A DNA stretch of 10,467 nt, taken from positions 1 through 10,467 of the forward strand of contig JAFGTK010000210.1 in the NCBI GenBank assembly GCA_016934135.1, in the 5' to 3' direction. The position numbers were made by a program, and so were the translations under genes. Origin of the DNA: Deltaproteobacteria bacterium (GTDB lineage: Bacteria > Desulfobacterota > Desulfomonilia > UBA1062). Under the pieces are notes generated by a model. The model was not told where the DNA came from and ran no database searches. It saw only the letters and a program-made list of their open reading frames with translations. Positions within the stretch are counted from its first letter, which is position 1, and each line of letters begins with the position of its first letter. Of the stretch, positions 1-6,731 are shown piece after piece.

Positions 1-132
1 TACAGAAATGTGGTCCTGGTGGTGCTTATATCCTGCTTCAGGACTGGGCTTCAAACGATCTGGCAACGTGGAAAAAATAAGGACTGTTACGGCAAGAAAA
101 TATCTTTACATATAATAGCCGGAGATCTCTGA
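1..132 (+). CDS. Possible 3' end of an upstream gene, perhaps a LivM-type permease (partial)
   Basis: Reading frame 1 is open from the window edge to a TGA at 130-132. Its first residues (YRNVVLVVLISCFRTGL) are hydrophobic and then end in a Trp/Arg/Lys-rich stretch, which resembles the C-terminal end of LIV-type inner-membrane permeases. A permease gene is also what normally precedes livG. Third codon positions are G/C-rich over the first 20 or so codons, as in the neighbouring genes. An alternative is frame 3, open to a TAA at 78-80, which would leave the hairpin at 120-146 outside the gene and could be the tail of a substrate-binding protein. About 43 residues are too few to decide. The call rests on context as much as on sequence. 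Confidence 0.33.
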   Translation, partial: YRNVVLVVLISCFRTGLQTIWQRGKNKDCYGKKISLHIIAGDL

Positions 133-146
133 AAAAGAGATCTCCG
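120..146 (+). other. Perfect 11-bp stem-loop upstream of livG
   Basis: CGGAGATCTCT at 120-130 pairs exactly with AGAGATCTCCG at 136-146 around the loop GAAAA. No T-run follows on either strand, so it is not a standard intrinsic terminator. It lies 32 bases before the livG start and just ahead of its Shine-Dalgarno sequence AAGGAG (164-169). It could stabilise or process the operon mRNA between an upstream gene and livG. That role is inferred; the pairing is seen directly. Confidence 0.6.
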
Positions 147-178
147 CAACCATCACATGATACAAGGAGTGCTGGGAA

Positions 179-952
179 ATGGCTCATTTTAAGGTGCATG
201 ATCTGAGTATCAGCTTCGGCGGGCTGAAGGCTGTCAACTCCGTGAGTTTCGAGGTTAATCACAACGAGATATTCTCCATTATCGGCCCGAACGGCTCGGG
301 AAAGACGACCATCTTCAACATGATCAGCGGTATTTATAAGCCTGACTCCGGCGATATCCTTCTCGAAGATGAGAGCATGGTCGGCCGCTCGCCCGACAGG
401 ATAGCCAGGAAAGGCATAGCCCGGACCTTTCAGAATATCGAGCTGTTTGCCAATGCAACAGTGATGGACAACCTCATGCTCGGAAGGCACATCCACATGA
501 AGACAGGGATCCTGGGCGGGGCCTTCATGTGGGGCAAGCATTCCGCATGTGCAAAAGAAGAGGTGAAAAACCGGGAAATCATCGAGCACATCGTTGATTT
601 TCTCGAACTCCAGTCTGTGCGCGACCATTTCGTCTCCAACCTGCCATACGGCAAACGAAAACTGGTTGAACTCGGCAGGGCCCTGGCGCTGGAGCCCAAG
701 GTCCTGCTCCTCGACGAGCCGTCCGCAGGCATGAATACCGAAGAGAAAGATGATTTGAGGATCTGGATCAAGGATATCCAGGAGGACTACAATGTAACTA
801 TCCTTCTTATCGAGCACGACATGAACATGGTGATGGGCATATCCGACAGGATCCTTGCAATCAGCCAGGGGATCAAGATCACGGAAGGTCCGCCTCAGGA
901 GGTCCAGAAGCATCCTGAGGTGATCGCAGCCTATCTCGGGGAGGAAGACTGA
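179..952 (+). CDS. livG: LIV/HAAT-family ABC transporter ATP-binding protein (LivG-like)
   Basis: A 257-residue cytoplasmic ATPase that would power a branched-chain amino acid type importer as one half of a LivG/LivF pair. Visible motifs are Walker A GPNGSGKTT (36-44), Q-loop Gln85 in ARTFQNIELF, a degenerate signature LPYGKRK (155-161) as is normal for LivG proteins, Walker B VLLLDEP (175-181) with catalytic Glu180, the D-loop region PSAGMN, and switch His213 in IEHDM. The ATG is preceded by AAGGAG nine bases upstream. The stop overlaps the livF start by one base, so the two are translationally coupled. The HAAT family imports amino acids, but members near acyl-CoA ligases are often thought to carry aromatic, fatty or dicarboxylic acids. 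The linked synthetase at 1754 makes such a substrate reasonable here. The ATPase assignment is firm; the substrate is inference. Confidence 0.93.
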   Translation: MAHFKVHDLSISFGGLKAVNSVSFEVNHNEIFSIIGPNGSGKTTIFNMISGIYKPDSGDILLEDESMVGRSPDRIARKGIARTFQNIELFANATVMDNLMLGRHIHMKTGILGGAFMWGKHSACAKEEVKNREIIEHIVDFLELQSVRDHFVSNLPYGKRKLVELGRALALEPKVLLLDEPSAGMNTEEKDDLRIWIKDIQEDYNVTILLIEHDMNMVMGISDRILAISQGIKITEGPPQEVQKHPEVIAAYLGEED

Positions 953-1722
953 TGCTGGCGGTACGGAATGTCGAAACATGGTACGATCTGATCAGGGCCC
1001 TGCACGGCATCTCCTTCGAGATACGCGAGGGTTCAATCGTTGCACTGCTCGGTTCCAACGGTGCAGGGAAAACCACAACCTTGAAGACCATCATGCGCCT
1101 GCTGGATGATGATCAGCCGGAAAAGGGAACTATCGAGTTCCTGGGAAAGCAGATCCACAAAAAGGACACGGATGCAATCGTGCGCATGGGAATTAGCTAT
1201 GTTCCCGAAGGCAGAGAGGTATTTCCAGAGCTGACGGTCATGGAAAATATCCAGATGGGTGCCTACACCCGAAGAGACAGACGAGATATAAAGACAGACA
1301 TCGAGAAAATGTACGAGCATTTTCCCATCCTCAAGGAGCGGAAGAACCAGCAGGCAGGTCACTTGAGCGGCGGTGAGCAGCAGATGCTCGCTATTGCCCG
1401 TGCACTCATGACCAGGCCCAAACTGCTCATGCTTGACGAGCCCTCCCTTGGGCTGTCCCCTTTGCTGACAAAAGAAATCTTCACTATAATCAAAAATATA
1501 AACAGCGAAGGTGTGACCATTCTTCTTGTTGAGCAGAATGTAAATATGGCACTGAAATACTCTGATTTCGCCTATCTCATGGAGAACGGCAGAATCCTCA
1601 GAGCAGACAAGCCGGAAGTGCTCCGGGAGGATGAAGACGTGAAGGAATTTTATCTGGGGATCGCAACTGAGACCTCGGTAAAGGGTTACAAACGTTACAG
1701 GAGAAAGGTCAGGTTCAGGTAG
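952..1722 (+). CDS. livF: LIV/HAAT-family ABC transporter ATP-binding protein (LivF-like)
   Basis: A 256-residue ATPase that partners LivG. It shows Walker A GSNGAGKTT (34-42), the LivF-typical stretch YVPEGREVFPELTVMENI (83-100), a canonical signature LSGGEQQ (138-144), Walker B LLMLDEP (158-164) and VEQN (194-197), where Gln stands at the switch-histidine position as is usual in LivF. The ATG overlaps the livG stop, with a GGGGAGGA Shine-Dalgarno inside the end of livG. The protein has a short basic C-terminal extension after FYLG (KGYKRYRRKVRFR), beyond where E. coli-type LivF ends. I recall similar Arg/Lys/Tyr-rich tails in LivF homologues encoded beside acyl-CoA ligases, which fits the next gene. 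Assignment to the family is secure; the transported substrate is unknown. Confidence 0.93.
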   Translation: MLAVRNVETWYDLIRALHGISFEIREGSIVALLGSNGAGKTTTLKTIMRLLDDDQPEKGTIEFLGKQIHKKDTDAIVRMGISYVPEGREVFPELTVMENIQMGAYTRRDRRDIKTDIEKMYEHFPILKERKNQQAGHLSGGEQQMLAIARALMTRPKLLMLDEPSLGLSPLLTKEIFTIIKNINSEGVTILLVEQNVNMALKYSDFAYLMENGRILRADKPEVLREDEDVKEFYLGIATETSVKGYKRYRRKVRFR

Positions 1723-1753
1723 AATTAACATAACCCGACATCAGGAGAGTAAA

Positions 1754-3559
1754 ATGAATGAGGTAAAAACACTCCCTCAGGCATTACGGGACATAACTAA
1801 GCGTCAGCCGGGCAGGGTCGCAATGAGGATGAAGGAGTATGGAATCTGGCATGACATTACCTGGGAAAAGTATCTTGAACAGGTAAAGTATGTAGCGCTC
1901 GGGCTCCATGCCCTTGGTGTACGCAGAGGGGATCATGTAGCCATTGTCGGGGAAAACAAACCGGAATGGCTCTACAGCGCCATGGGGACCATGTCAGTGG
2001 GTGCAACATTTGTGGGTGTCTATACCACCAATCCTGCCGAGGAGTGCGAGTACGTGGTGGGACATTCCGAATCGGTTGTCTTTTTCTGCGAAGACGAAGA
2101 GCAGTTCGACAAGGCACTGGTGTTCAGGGAGCGCACGCCGTCACTGAAAAAGATAGTGGTATGGGACATGGAAGGTCTCAGACACTTTGACGACCCCATG
2201 CTCATGAGTTTTGACGATCTCCTTAAGCTTGGACAGCAGCAAGCCCTCGAAAATCCGAGTGCTTTCGACACGTTCATTGATGAGGGCCGCGGGAATGAGA
2301 CCGCCTCGATCATCTATACCTCGGGCACTACAGGACCTCCCAAGGGTGCCATGATCGCCCATGAAAATTATCTGTGGATCGGAAAACAGACACTGAAGAT
2401 CACAAAGATGGAAAAGGATGACGAGACCATATCCTTTCTGCCGCTGAACCATGTGTACGAGCAGATATTCGACCTCATGATGCATATGAAGGTCGGCCAT
2501 ATCGTAAACTTTACCGAGAACACCGATACCGTGATGAACGACCTCAAGGATGTATCCCCAACGCTCTTCCATGCAGTGCCGAGGATCTGGGAGAAATACT
2601 ATTCCGGTATAGTACTGAAGATGGCGGATGCCACCTGGCTGAAACGGCAGGTCTACAATCTGGCGTTCAAGATCGGCACCCGGTACAATGATTACAAGCT
2701 GGCAAAGAAGCATATGCCTGTGCTGCTGAACATTGGTTATGGCCTTGCCTATTTCTGTGTGTTCTGGAAGCTCAAGGAGCGTCTCGGGTTCGACAAGGTG
2801 CGGCTGGGGTTCTCCGGGGCAGCACCAATATCGCATGAGATTCTCAAGTTTTTCCAGAGCATCGGCATCCCTATCAGGGAGGGTTACGGCCTGACAGAAA
2901 CCACGGGCATCACCCACATCTCCGATGCGCAGAATTTCAAACTGGGCACTGTGGGAAGAAGCCTCCCGGATTCGAAGGTTAAGATCGCAGAGGATGGAGA
3001 GATCCTTATCCAGCACGGCGGCATCTTCCAGGGTTATTTCAAGGACGAGGAGCATACGAAAGAGGCCATTGTTGACGGCTGGTTCCACACCGGCGATGTT
3101 GGAGAGGTCGACGATGAAGGCTATCTCAAGATAACGGACAGGAAAAAAGACCTCATCGTCACGGCAGGAGGCAAAAACGTCGCCCCGCAGTATATTGAAA
3201 ACCTACTTAAATTTTCGCCCTATATCAATGATGCCGTTGTGATAGGGGACAGGAGAAAATTCATCTCGGCAATCATCGTCATAGACGAGGAAAACGTGGT
3301 CAAATACGCCCAGGATCACAAGGTGCAGTACACGACCTTTGCAAGCCTGACCAGAACTGAAGAGGTGGAAAAGCTCATTGCCGAGGAGATAAACAAGGTA
3401 AACAAGCAGCTTGCACGAGTGGAGAATATCAGGAAGTTCAAGCTCCTGGACAAGAAGCTTTATACCGAAGACGGCGAGGTCACCCCGACCATGAAGGTAA
3501 AGAGAAAGTCGATCTATGCCCAGTATGAAGACCTGATCGAGTCGATGTATAAGGAGTGA
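1754..3559 (+). CDS. Long-chain-type acyl-CoA synthetase (AMP-forming, ANL superfamily)
   Basis: A 601-residue enzyme that activates a carboxylic acid with ATP and CoA to acyl-CoA, AMP and pyrophosphate. Visible core motifs are the P-loop IYTSGTTGPPKG (187-198), the LPLNHVYEQ segment (229-237), the SPTLFHAVPRIWEKYYSG segment (268-285), GYGLTETTG (377-385), WFHTGDVGEVDDEGYLKITDRKKD (443-466) with ATP-ribose Asp448 and hinge-region Arg463, and the C-terminal PTMKVKRK (578-585) carrying the adenylation lysine. Length and motif spelling fit the FAA1/bubblegum-like long-chain branch (COG1022) better than the acetyl-CoA synthetase or PaaK branches. AGGAG sits seven bases before the ATG. It lies 31 bases after livF, so it is probably co-transcribed, which suggests uptake coupled to CoA activation. 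No signal peptide is seen. Exact chain length or aromatic specificity cannot be read from the sequence. Confidence 0.93.
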   Translation: MNEVKTLPQALRDITKRQPGRVAMRMKEYGIWHDITWEKYLEQVKYVALGLHALGVRRGDHVAIVGENKPEWLYSAMGTMSVGATFVGVYTTNPAEECEYVVGHSESVVFFCEDEEQFDKALVFRERTPSLKKIVVWDMEGLRHFDDPMLMSFDDLLKLGQQQALENPSAFDTFIDEGRGNETASIIYTSGTTGPPKGAMIAHENYLWIGKQTLKITKMEKDDETISFLPLNHVYEQIFDLMMHMKVGHIVNFTENTDTVMNDLKDVSPTLFHAVPRIWEKYYSGIVLKMADATWLKRQVYNLAFKIGTRYNDYKLAKKHMPVLLNIGYGLAYFCVFWKLKERLGFDKVRLGFSGAAPISHEILKFFQSIGIPIREGYGLTETTGITHISDAQNFKLGTVGRSLPDSKVKIAEDGEILIQHGGIFQGYFKDEEHTKEAIVDGWFHTGDVGEVDDEGYLKITDRKKDLIVTAGGKNVAPQYIENLLKFSPYINDAVVIGDRRKFISAIIVIDEENVVKYAQDHKVQYTTFASLTRTEEVEKLIAEEINKVNKQLARVENIRKFKLLDKKLYTEDGEVTPTMKVKRKSIYAQYEDLIESMYKE

Positions 3560-3563
3560 AGCG

Positions 3564-3749
3564 GGTATAAGGTGTAAGGTTCAAGGCTTAGGGGTAACCC
3601 TGTACCCCACCCCCCCGGCAGGCTCTAGGCGATGGGCGCTAGACGCCGGGAAAAGACAACGACAGAAGACAGGTTGCAGGGGAAGGAATTTCATATTTCG
3701 GATTGCGAATTTAAAAAAAACCAGGCGTTGTGCGTTCGACACTCGACAC
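3564..3749. repeat. Blocks of degenerate 7-bp tandem repeats
   Basis: Four short blocks have a seven-base period. Block A (3564-3598) reads GGTATAA, GGTGTAA, GGTTCAA, GGCTTAG, GGGTAAC. Block B (3621-3648) reads GGCTCTA, GGCGATG, GGCGCTA, GACGCCG, so that alternate units match best. Block C (3695-3715) reads ATTTCGG, ATTGCGA, ATTTAAA. Block D (3736-3749) is TCGACAC twice, exactly. The blocks differ in consensus and phase, so they look like separate expansions of short heptamers rather than one array. Intergenic heptamer repeats are known in several bacterial lineages. Function is unknown and any single block could be chance. Confidence 0.5.
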
Positions 3750-4013
3750 TGGTAAATCAAAACCGATTCATAACATCTTATGTTTCTCATTTTTGATGCT
3801 TGAGGCAAAATTATAATAATGAGAAAAAGCAGGGACCGTTCCCCGAACGGTTCGCCTCATAAAAACACGGCCGTTAGAAATCATTTTTTAAATATCTCAT
3901 AGTTGGGAATGCGGCCTGATGAGGGCATCGGGCTCTATAACACTTGTGCTTGCTCTTTTTAGATTCCACGCGCCCTTCTACCATTGTGGTTACCCCACAT
4001 TTTGGTAAATAAT

Positions 4014-4091
4014 CCTGTGGGAGCGGCTTCAGCCGCGATAATATTTTCGTGCATTTTTCTATAAAATCTCGGCTGAAGACGCTCCCACAGG
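4014..4091. repeat. REP-like inverted doublet (copy 1, imperfect)
   Basis: The left arm at 4014-4039 and the right arm at 4066-4091 are inverted copies matching at 24 of 26 positions, around a 26-base A/T-rich spacer. Each arm starts with the GTGGGAGC head and contains its own small palindrome (left GCGGCTTCAGCCGC; the right arm has lost it through its two substitutions). This is the plan of REP/BIME (REPIN) elements, which are dispersed by RAYT transposases. It sits between the 3' ends of convergent genes, where such a structure could stop transcription from both sides or protect mRNA ends. A close second copy is at 6476-6545. Confidence 0.85.
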
Positions 4092-4120
4092 GCATAACCT
4101 TTTTAAATGAAAAATTGGAT

Positions 4121-4978
4121 TTATAAGCCCGGATCGTGGTGCAGGGATACAAAGCTCCCCACGGGGACACCGACCTCTCTTGATATTACCGGACACTTTG
4201 TCATGAACAGAAAGAATATATCCCGGTCCGACTGGTTGAGTGTCTCGAAGTTGCCCTGGCCTTTTGAAACAACGACATCAGCTGATTCAAAAATGTCCTT
4301 GAACTCCTGGGAGCACAGCGGAAGCAACGTCCCTGGAGCCGTGCATCCGCTTGATATAACCCTGCAGACATTTATAAGCCCGGCGTCCTCTGCATCATCC
4401 AGGGTTGCATCGTTGATGATCGGTGCATGACGAACCGCACATACAACACGCCCGGCACCAATCTGTTCGATGAACAGCCGGTCAAAAACGATCTCACCCG
4501 CATTATCGGCCAGATAAAGCACCAGACGGGCATCAGTGAGCCTCTGCCTGAGTTCATGAATCCGGTCTATGGCAAACCGGTCTTTCAGGGCAGTCTCTAT
4601 GGTTGCCCTGATCTGTATACTGTCCTTGGTACCAATACCGAAATCTATGATGTTGCCTGCAACCGCAATACGCAACGCTGTCTCGAACGGATCTTCAGAG
4701 TCGGCAACGAGACGCTCAAGTTCCGGATAGAGGGTCAGAGCCTTTTCGTTATAGTAGCGCTTGATCTCTTCATAGGGGTCGGTTATGCCGGTCAGGCCCT
4801 TTATCATGGAGTACATCTCGGCTGCCATGACAGGCGGAGGTTTCGAGTAATCCATGCTTGAGATCCGCACGAGCACATCCCTGATAAAGGGATCCTGACT
4901 ATCCTTCGGAATATGCAACTTCGATATCTCCACAGCCTGCTTCACCAGGCAGGCGATACATTCTATATAGGTCTTCAT
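4121..4978 (-). CDS. DUF89 / ARMT1-like family protein (probable metal-dependent phosphatase)
   Basis: A 285-residue protein of the DUF89 family. Members are metal-dependent phosphatases thought to remove damaged or reactive phosphometabolites. Bacterial and archaeal forms of this size are mostly uncharacterised. Visible family signatures are an N-terminal CIAC pair (Cys7, Cys10), the helical segment around RIAVAGNIIDFGIG (103-116), YLADNAGEIVFDRLFIE (155-171) with metal-ligand candidates Asp158 and Asn159, APIINDATLDDA (185-196) with Asp190, and SKGQGNFETL (238-247). Length is full for the short form. The ATG lacks a clear Shine-Dalgarno, and a weak promoter candidate places the transcript start close to the ATG. 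It is monocistronic, convergent with the synthetase and divergent from the thiolase, so its context does not tie it to either. The family call is firm; the substrate is unknown. Confidence 0.88.
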   Translation of the reverse strand: MKTYIECIACLVKQAVEISKLHIPKDSQDPFIRDVLVRISSMDYSKPPPVMAAEMYSMIKGLTGITDPYEEIKRYYNEKALTLYPELERLVADSEDPFETALRIAVAGNIIDFGIGTKDSIQIRATIETALKDRFAIDRIHELRQRLTDARLVLYLADNAGEIVFDRLFIEQIGAGRVVCAVRHAPIINDATLDDAEDAGLINVCRVISSGCTAPGTLLPLCSQEFKDIFESADVVVSKGQGNFETLNQSDRDIFFLFMTKCPVISREVGVPVGSFVSLHHDPGL

Positions 4979-4987
4979 GTAGCTTGC

Positions 4988-5016
4988 AGGTTAGTTGCTC
5001 TTAAGGCTTACGTCAA
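4988..5016 (-). promoter_or_regulatory. Weak promoter candidate for the DUF89 gene
   Basis: On the minus strand TTGACG (5011-5016) is followed after 17 bases by TAACCT (4988-4993). The -35 matches consensus at five of six positions, but the -10 at only three. Transcription would begin about ten bases or fewer before the ATG, giving a very short leader. That agrees with the lack of an obvious ribosome binding site. It could equally be chance. Confidence 0.25.
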
Positions 5017-5102
5017 CTCTCTTCTTCAATGCCGCGGTCTTGTTGCCACAGGAAGGATCATGACAGAAAAGGCCTTATCCCGCAACCGGATGTAATATGT
5101 CG

Positions 5103-5131
5103 TTGACACGCCAGTTATGGTCGTTTATTGT
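5103..5131 (+). promoter_or_regulatory. Sigma-70-like promoter for the thiolase gene
   Basis: A perfect -35 box TTGACA (5103-5108) is followed by a 17-base spacer and the -10 box TATTGT (5126-5131, four of six matches). The predicted start is near 5138, giving a leader of about 100 bases before the thiolase ATG. The leader holds GGTC-TGAC and TTGACC half-sites near 5180-5198 that could be an operator. Confidence 0.5.
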
Positions 5132-5240
5132 CTTATGATATTACAATAGGCCGCTAGAGGAACCATAGGTTTACTTCAATGGTCTGACTTAATTGACCGA
5201 TTATCCGCGAGCGGGCGCATATATTATTCGGAGGTACACC

Positions 5241-6413
5241 ATGAAAGATGTCTTCATTGTCAGTGCCGTCAGAACAGCCGTTGGGAGGCAGAAAGGATAT
5301 TTCCGCGAGTATCTTGCCCCGGAACTCCTTGCAAAAGCGCTCGATGCATCTGTCGACCGCATCGATCTCGATGTTAATGCTGTTGACGACGTAATTACCG
5401 GCTGTGTCTACCAGATCGGAGAACAGGGCTTCTGCCTGGCCCGCATGGGTGTTCTTGCATCAAAGCTTCCCGATACACTGGGCGGGGTAACGGTTAACCG
5501 CCAGTGCGGAAGCAGCCTGTCTGCAATACATATAGCTGCAGCCATGATCTCTTCCGGTACCCATGATGTTATGATAGCGAGCGGGTGCGAAATCATGTCC
5601 AAGTACAACATTGCCTCTGACATGAACTGCACGCTTGCCAATGGCCTCAATGCAGGCCATCCCTTTGGAAACTTCTATCTGGAAAAGTACGGCATCCCGA
5701 GCCAGATAACCGCGGCACAGGCTATTGCGAACCAGTGGGGCATCACTAAGGAAGAATGCCAGAACTTCGCTGTTGCCAGCCACCAGAAGGCTCACAGGGC
5801 AACCATTGAGGGCCGTTTCAGAAACGAGATCGTGCCTGTACCGGGTCTGGACAAACTCGGCAACCAGATCGACTGCATCGATGACGAAACTATAAGACCT
5901 GAAACAAGCCGTGAGGCACTGGAAGGCCTGAAGGTGCTTCCCGGCACTGACTGGATGACAGCCGGCCTTTCCAGCCCTGTTACCGACGGGGCATCAGCCA
6001 TGGTTTTGATGAGCGGTGAAAAGGTTAAGGAACTGGGCCTATCTCCTCTGGTGCGGGTTGTGGCAGGTGCCGTGGTGGGTTCGGACCCGATACTCATGCT
6101 TACAGGGCCAATTACGGTTACACCGAAGGTCCTTGCCAGGGCAGGATTGTCCATGAAAGATATCGACATATTCGAGGTCAATGAGGCCTTTGCACCGATA
6201 CCGCTTGCATGGGCAAAAGAACTCGATGCCGATATGGACAGGCTCAATGTCAATGGCGGGGCCATGGCCCTGGGTCATCCGGTGGGCAACAGCGGCTGCC
6301 GTCTCGGCGTTACCGCTGTTCATGAATTGCAGCGCCGAAAAGGCAAGTATGCCCTTGTGACATTGTGCACCGGCGGAGGGCAGGCCCCGGCGATAATCCT
6401 CGAACGGGCATAG
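5241..6413 (+). CDS. Thiolase (acetyl-CoA C-acyltransferase / acetyltransferase family)
   Basis: A 390-residue thiolase that either cleaves 3-ketoacyl-CoA with CoA or condenses two acetyl-CoA. Catalytic residues are all present: nucleophile Cys89 in VNRQCGSS, the NEAF motif (314-317), His346 in GHPVGNSG and Cys376 in LCTGGGQ. Length is normal for the family. The chosen ATG has GGAGG six bases upstream. An in-frame TTG 48 bases earlier would add a 16-residue tail before the conserved KDVFIVSAVRTAVG start and is rejected. It has its own promoter candidate at 5103-5131. With the acyl-CoA synthetase upstream it suggests beta-oxidation or another acyl-CoA degradation route, but no hydratase or dehydrogenase lies in the window. 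The direction of reaction and chain length cannot be settled from sequence. The 48-base-earlier start aside, the reading is unambiguous. Confidence 0.94.
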   Translation: MKDVFIVSAVRTAVGRQKGYFREYLAPELLAKALDASVDRIDLDVNAVDDVITGCVYQIGEQGFCLARMGVLASKLPDTLGGVTVNRQCGSSLSAIHIAAAMISSGTHDVMIASGCEIMSKYNIASDMNCTLANGLNAGHPFGNFYLEKYGIPSQITAAQAIANQWGITKEECQNFAVASHQKAHRATIEGRFRNEIVPVPGLDKLGNQIDCIDDETIRPETSREALEGLKVLPGTDWMTAGLSSPVTDGASAMVLMSGEKVKELGLSPLVRVVAGAVVGSDPILMLTGPITVTPKVLARAGLSMKDIDIFEVNEAFAPIPLAWAKELDADMDRLNVNGGAMALGHPVGNSGCRLGVTAVHELQRRKGKYALVTLCTGGGQAPAIILERA

Positions 6414-6475
6414 GGCTGTCATACAGAACTCAGGTGGTATAAATCCACATTTTACGAAAGAGATGAAACGACCCA

Positions 6476-6545
6476 GTGGGAGCGGCTTCAGCCGCGATTA
6501 CCCCTCAACCGTGTGAAATAGAATCGCGGCTGAAGCCGCTCCCAC
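6476..6545. repeat. REP-like inverted doublet (copy 2, perfect arms)
   Basis: The arms at 6476-6499 and 6522-6545 are exact 24-base inverted copies around a 22-base spacer. Each arm carries the GTGGGAGC head and the internal palindrome GCGGCTTCAGCCGC. It lies 62 bases after the thiolase stop, where it could block exonucleases or help end transcription, although no T-run follows. It shares arms with the imperfect copy at 4014-4091, but the spacers do not match. Confidence 0.9.
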
Positions 6546-6615
6546 AGAACAAGGCAATATACGAGCATTGTTCACCACAAATATAATCAACTGCAAAATG
6601 TGGAGTAAAAAGCTC

Positions 6616-6644
6616 TGGAACTTTCCGGTTCCTTACCATATAAT
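6616..6644 (+). promoter_or_regulatory. Promoter candidate for the 63-residue gene
   Basis: A perfect -10 box TATAAT is at 6639-6644. Seventeen bases upstream is TGGAAC (6616-6621), which matches the -35 consensus at only three positions. The predicted start near 6651 gives an approximately 80-base leader to the ATG at 6732. Support comes almost wholly from the -10 box and its position. Confidence 0.38.
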
Positions 6645-6731
6645 GGCTTGAATAAATTGCGATTCGGCCTGTCCATACAGGTTTGTCGTGAAATTATTAA
6701 TACCTTGGCAGTATATTTTATGGAGGGAATC

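Larger units (their letters stand above)
3560..4120. other. 561-base intergenic gap between convergent genes, with heptamer blocks and a REP doublet
   Basis: I see no supportable gene here. A 6-bp stem GGGGTA/TACCCC (3591-3596 with 3603-3608) lies just after the synthetase stop, without a T-run. Degenerate 7-bp repeats occupy several short blocks from 3564 to 3749. An A8 run is at 3713-3720. TTTCTCATT (3783-3791) is inverted as AATGAGAAA (3818-3826). A 7-bp stem ACCGTTC/GAACGGT with a CCC loop is at 3835-3851. The REP-like doublet at 4014-4091 closes the gap. Reading frames that cross the REP doublet are artefacts. Confidence 0.75.

Noticed and set aside
38..979. Long minus-strand ORF (313 codons) opposite livG
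   Set aside because: It is antisense to a gene with full ABC ATPase motifs, and its translation shows no family features.
2141..3088. Minus-strand ORF of 315 codons opposite the acyl-CoA synthetase
   Set aside because: A shadow of a well-supported gene; no ribosome site or recognisable motif.
3867..3890. Terminator from the ACGGCCGT palindrome followed by a T-run at 3884-3889
   Set aside because: The 8-bp palindrome cannot form a useful hairpin loop and lies over 300 bases after the synthetase stop.
3874..4170. Minus-strand 98-codon ORF in the gap
   Set aside because: It overlaps the 3' end of the DUF89 gene in another frame and runs through the REP doublet, so it is not credible as a gene.
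4427..4861. Plus-strand ORF opposite the DUF89 gene
   Set aside because: Antisense shadow; the DUF89 reading has family motifs throughout.
5056..5095. 11-codon ORF (MTEKALSRNRM) with an AGGAAGG ribosome-like site, as a leader peptide for the thiolase
   Set aside because: It lies upstream of the predicted thiolase promoter and lacks the runs of one amino acid or the alternative hairpins of an attenuator.
5193..5240. Earlier TTG start for the thiolase
   Set aside because: It adds 16 residues absent from the family and has no ribosome site, whereas the ATG at 5241 has GGAGG.
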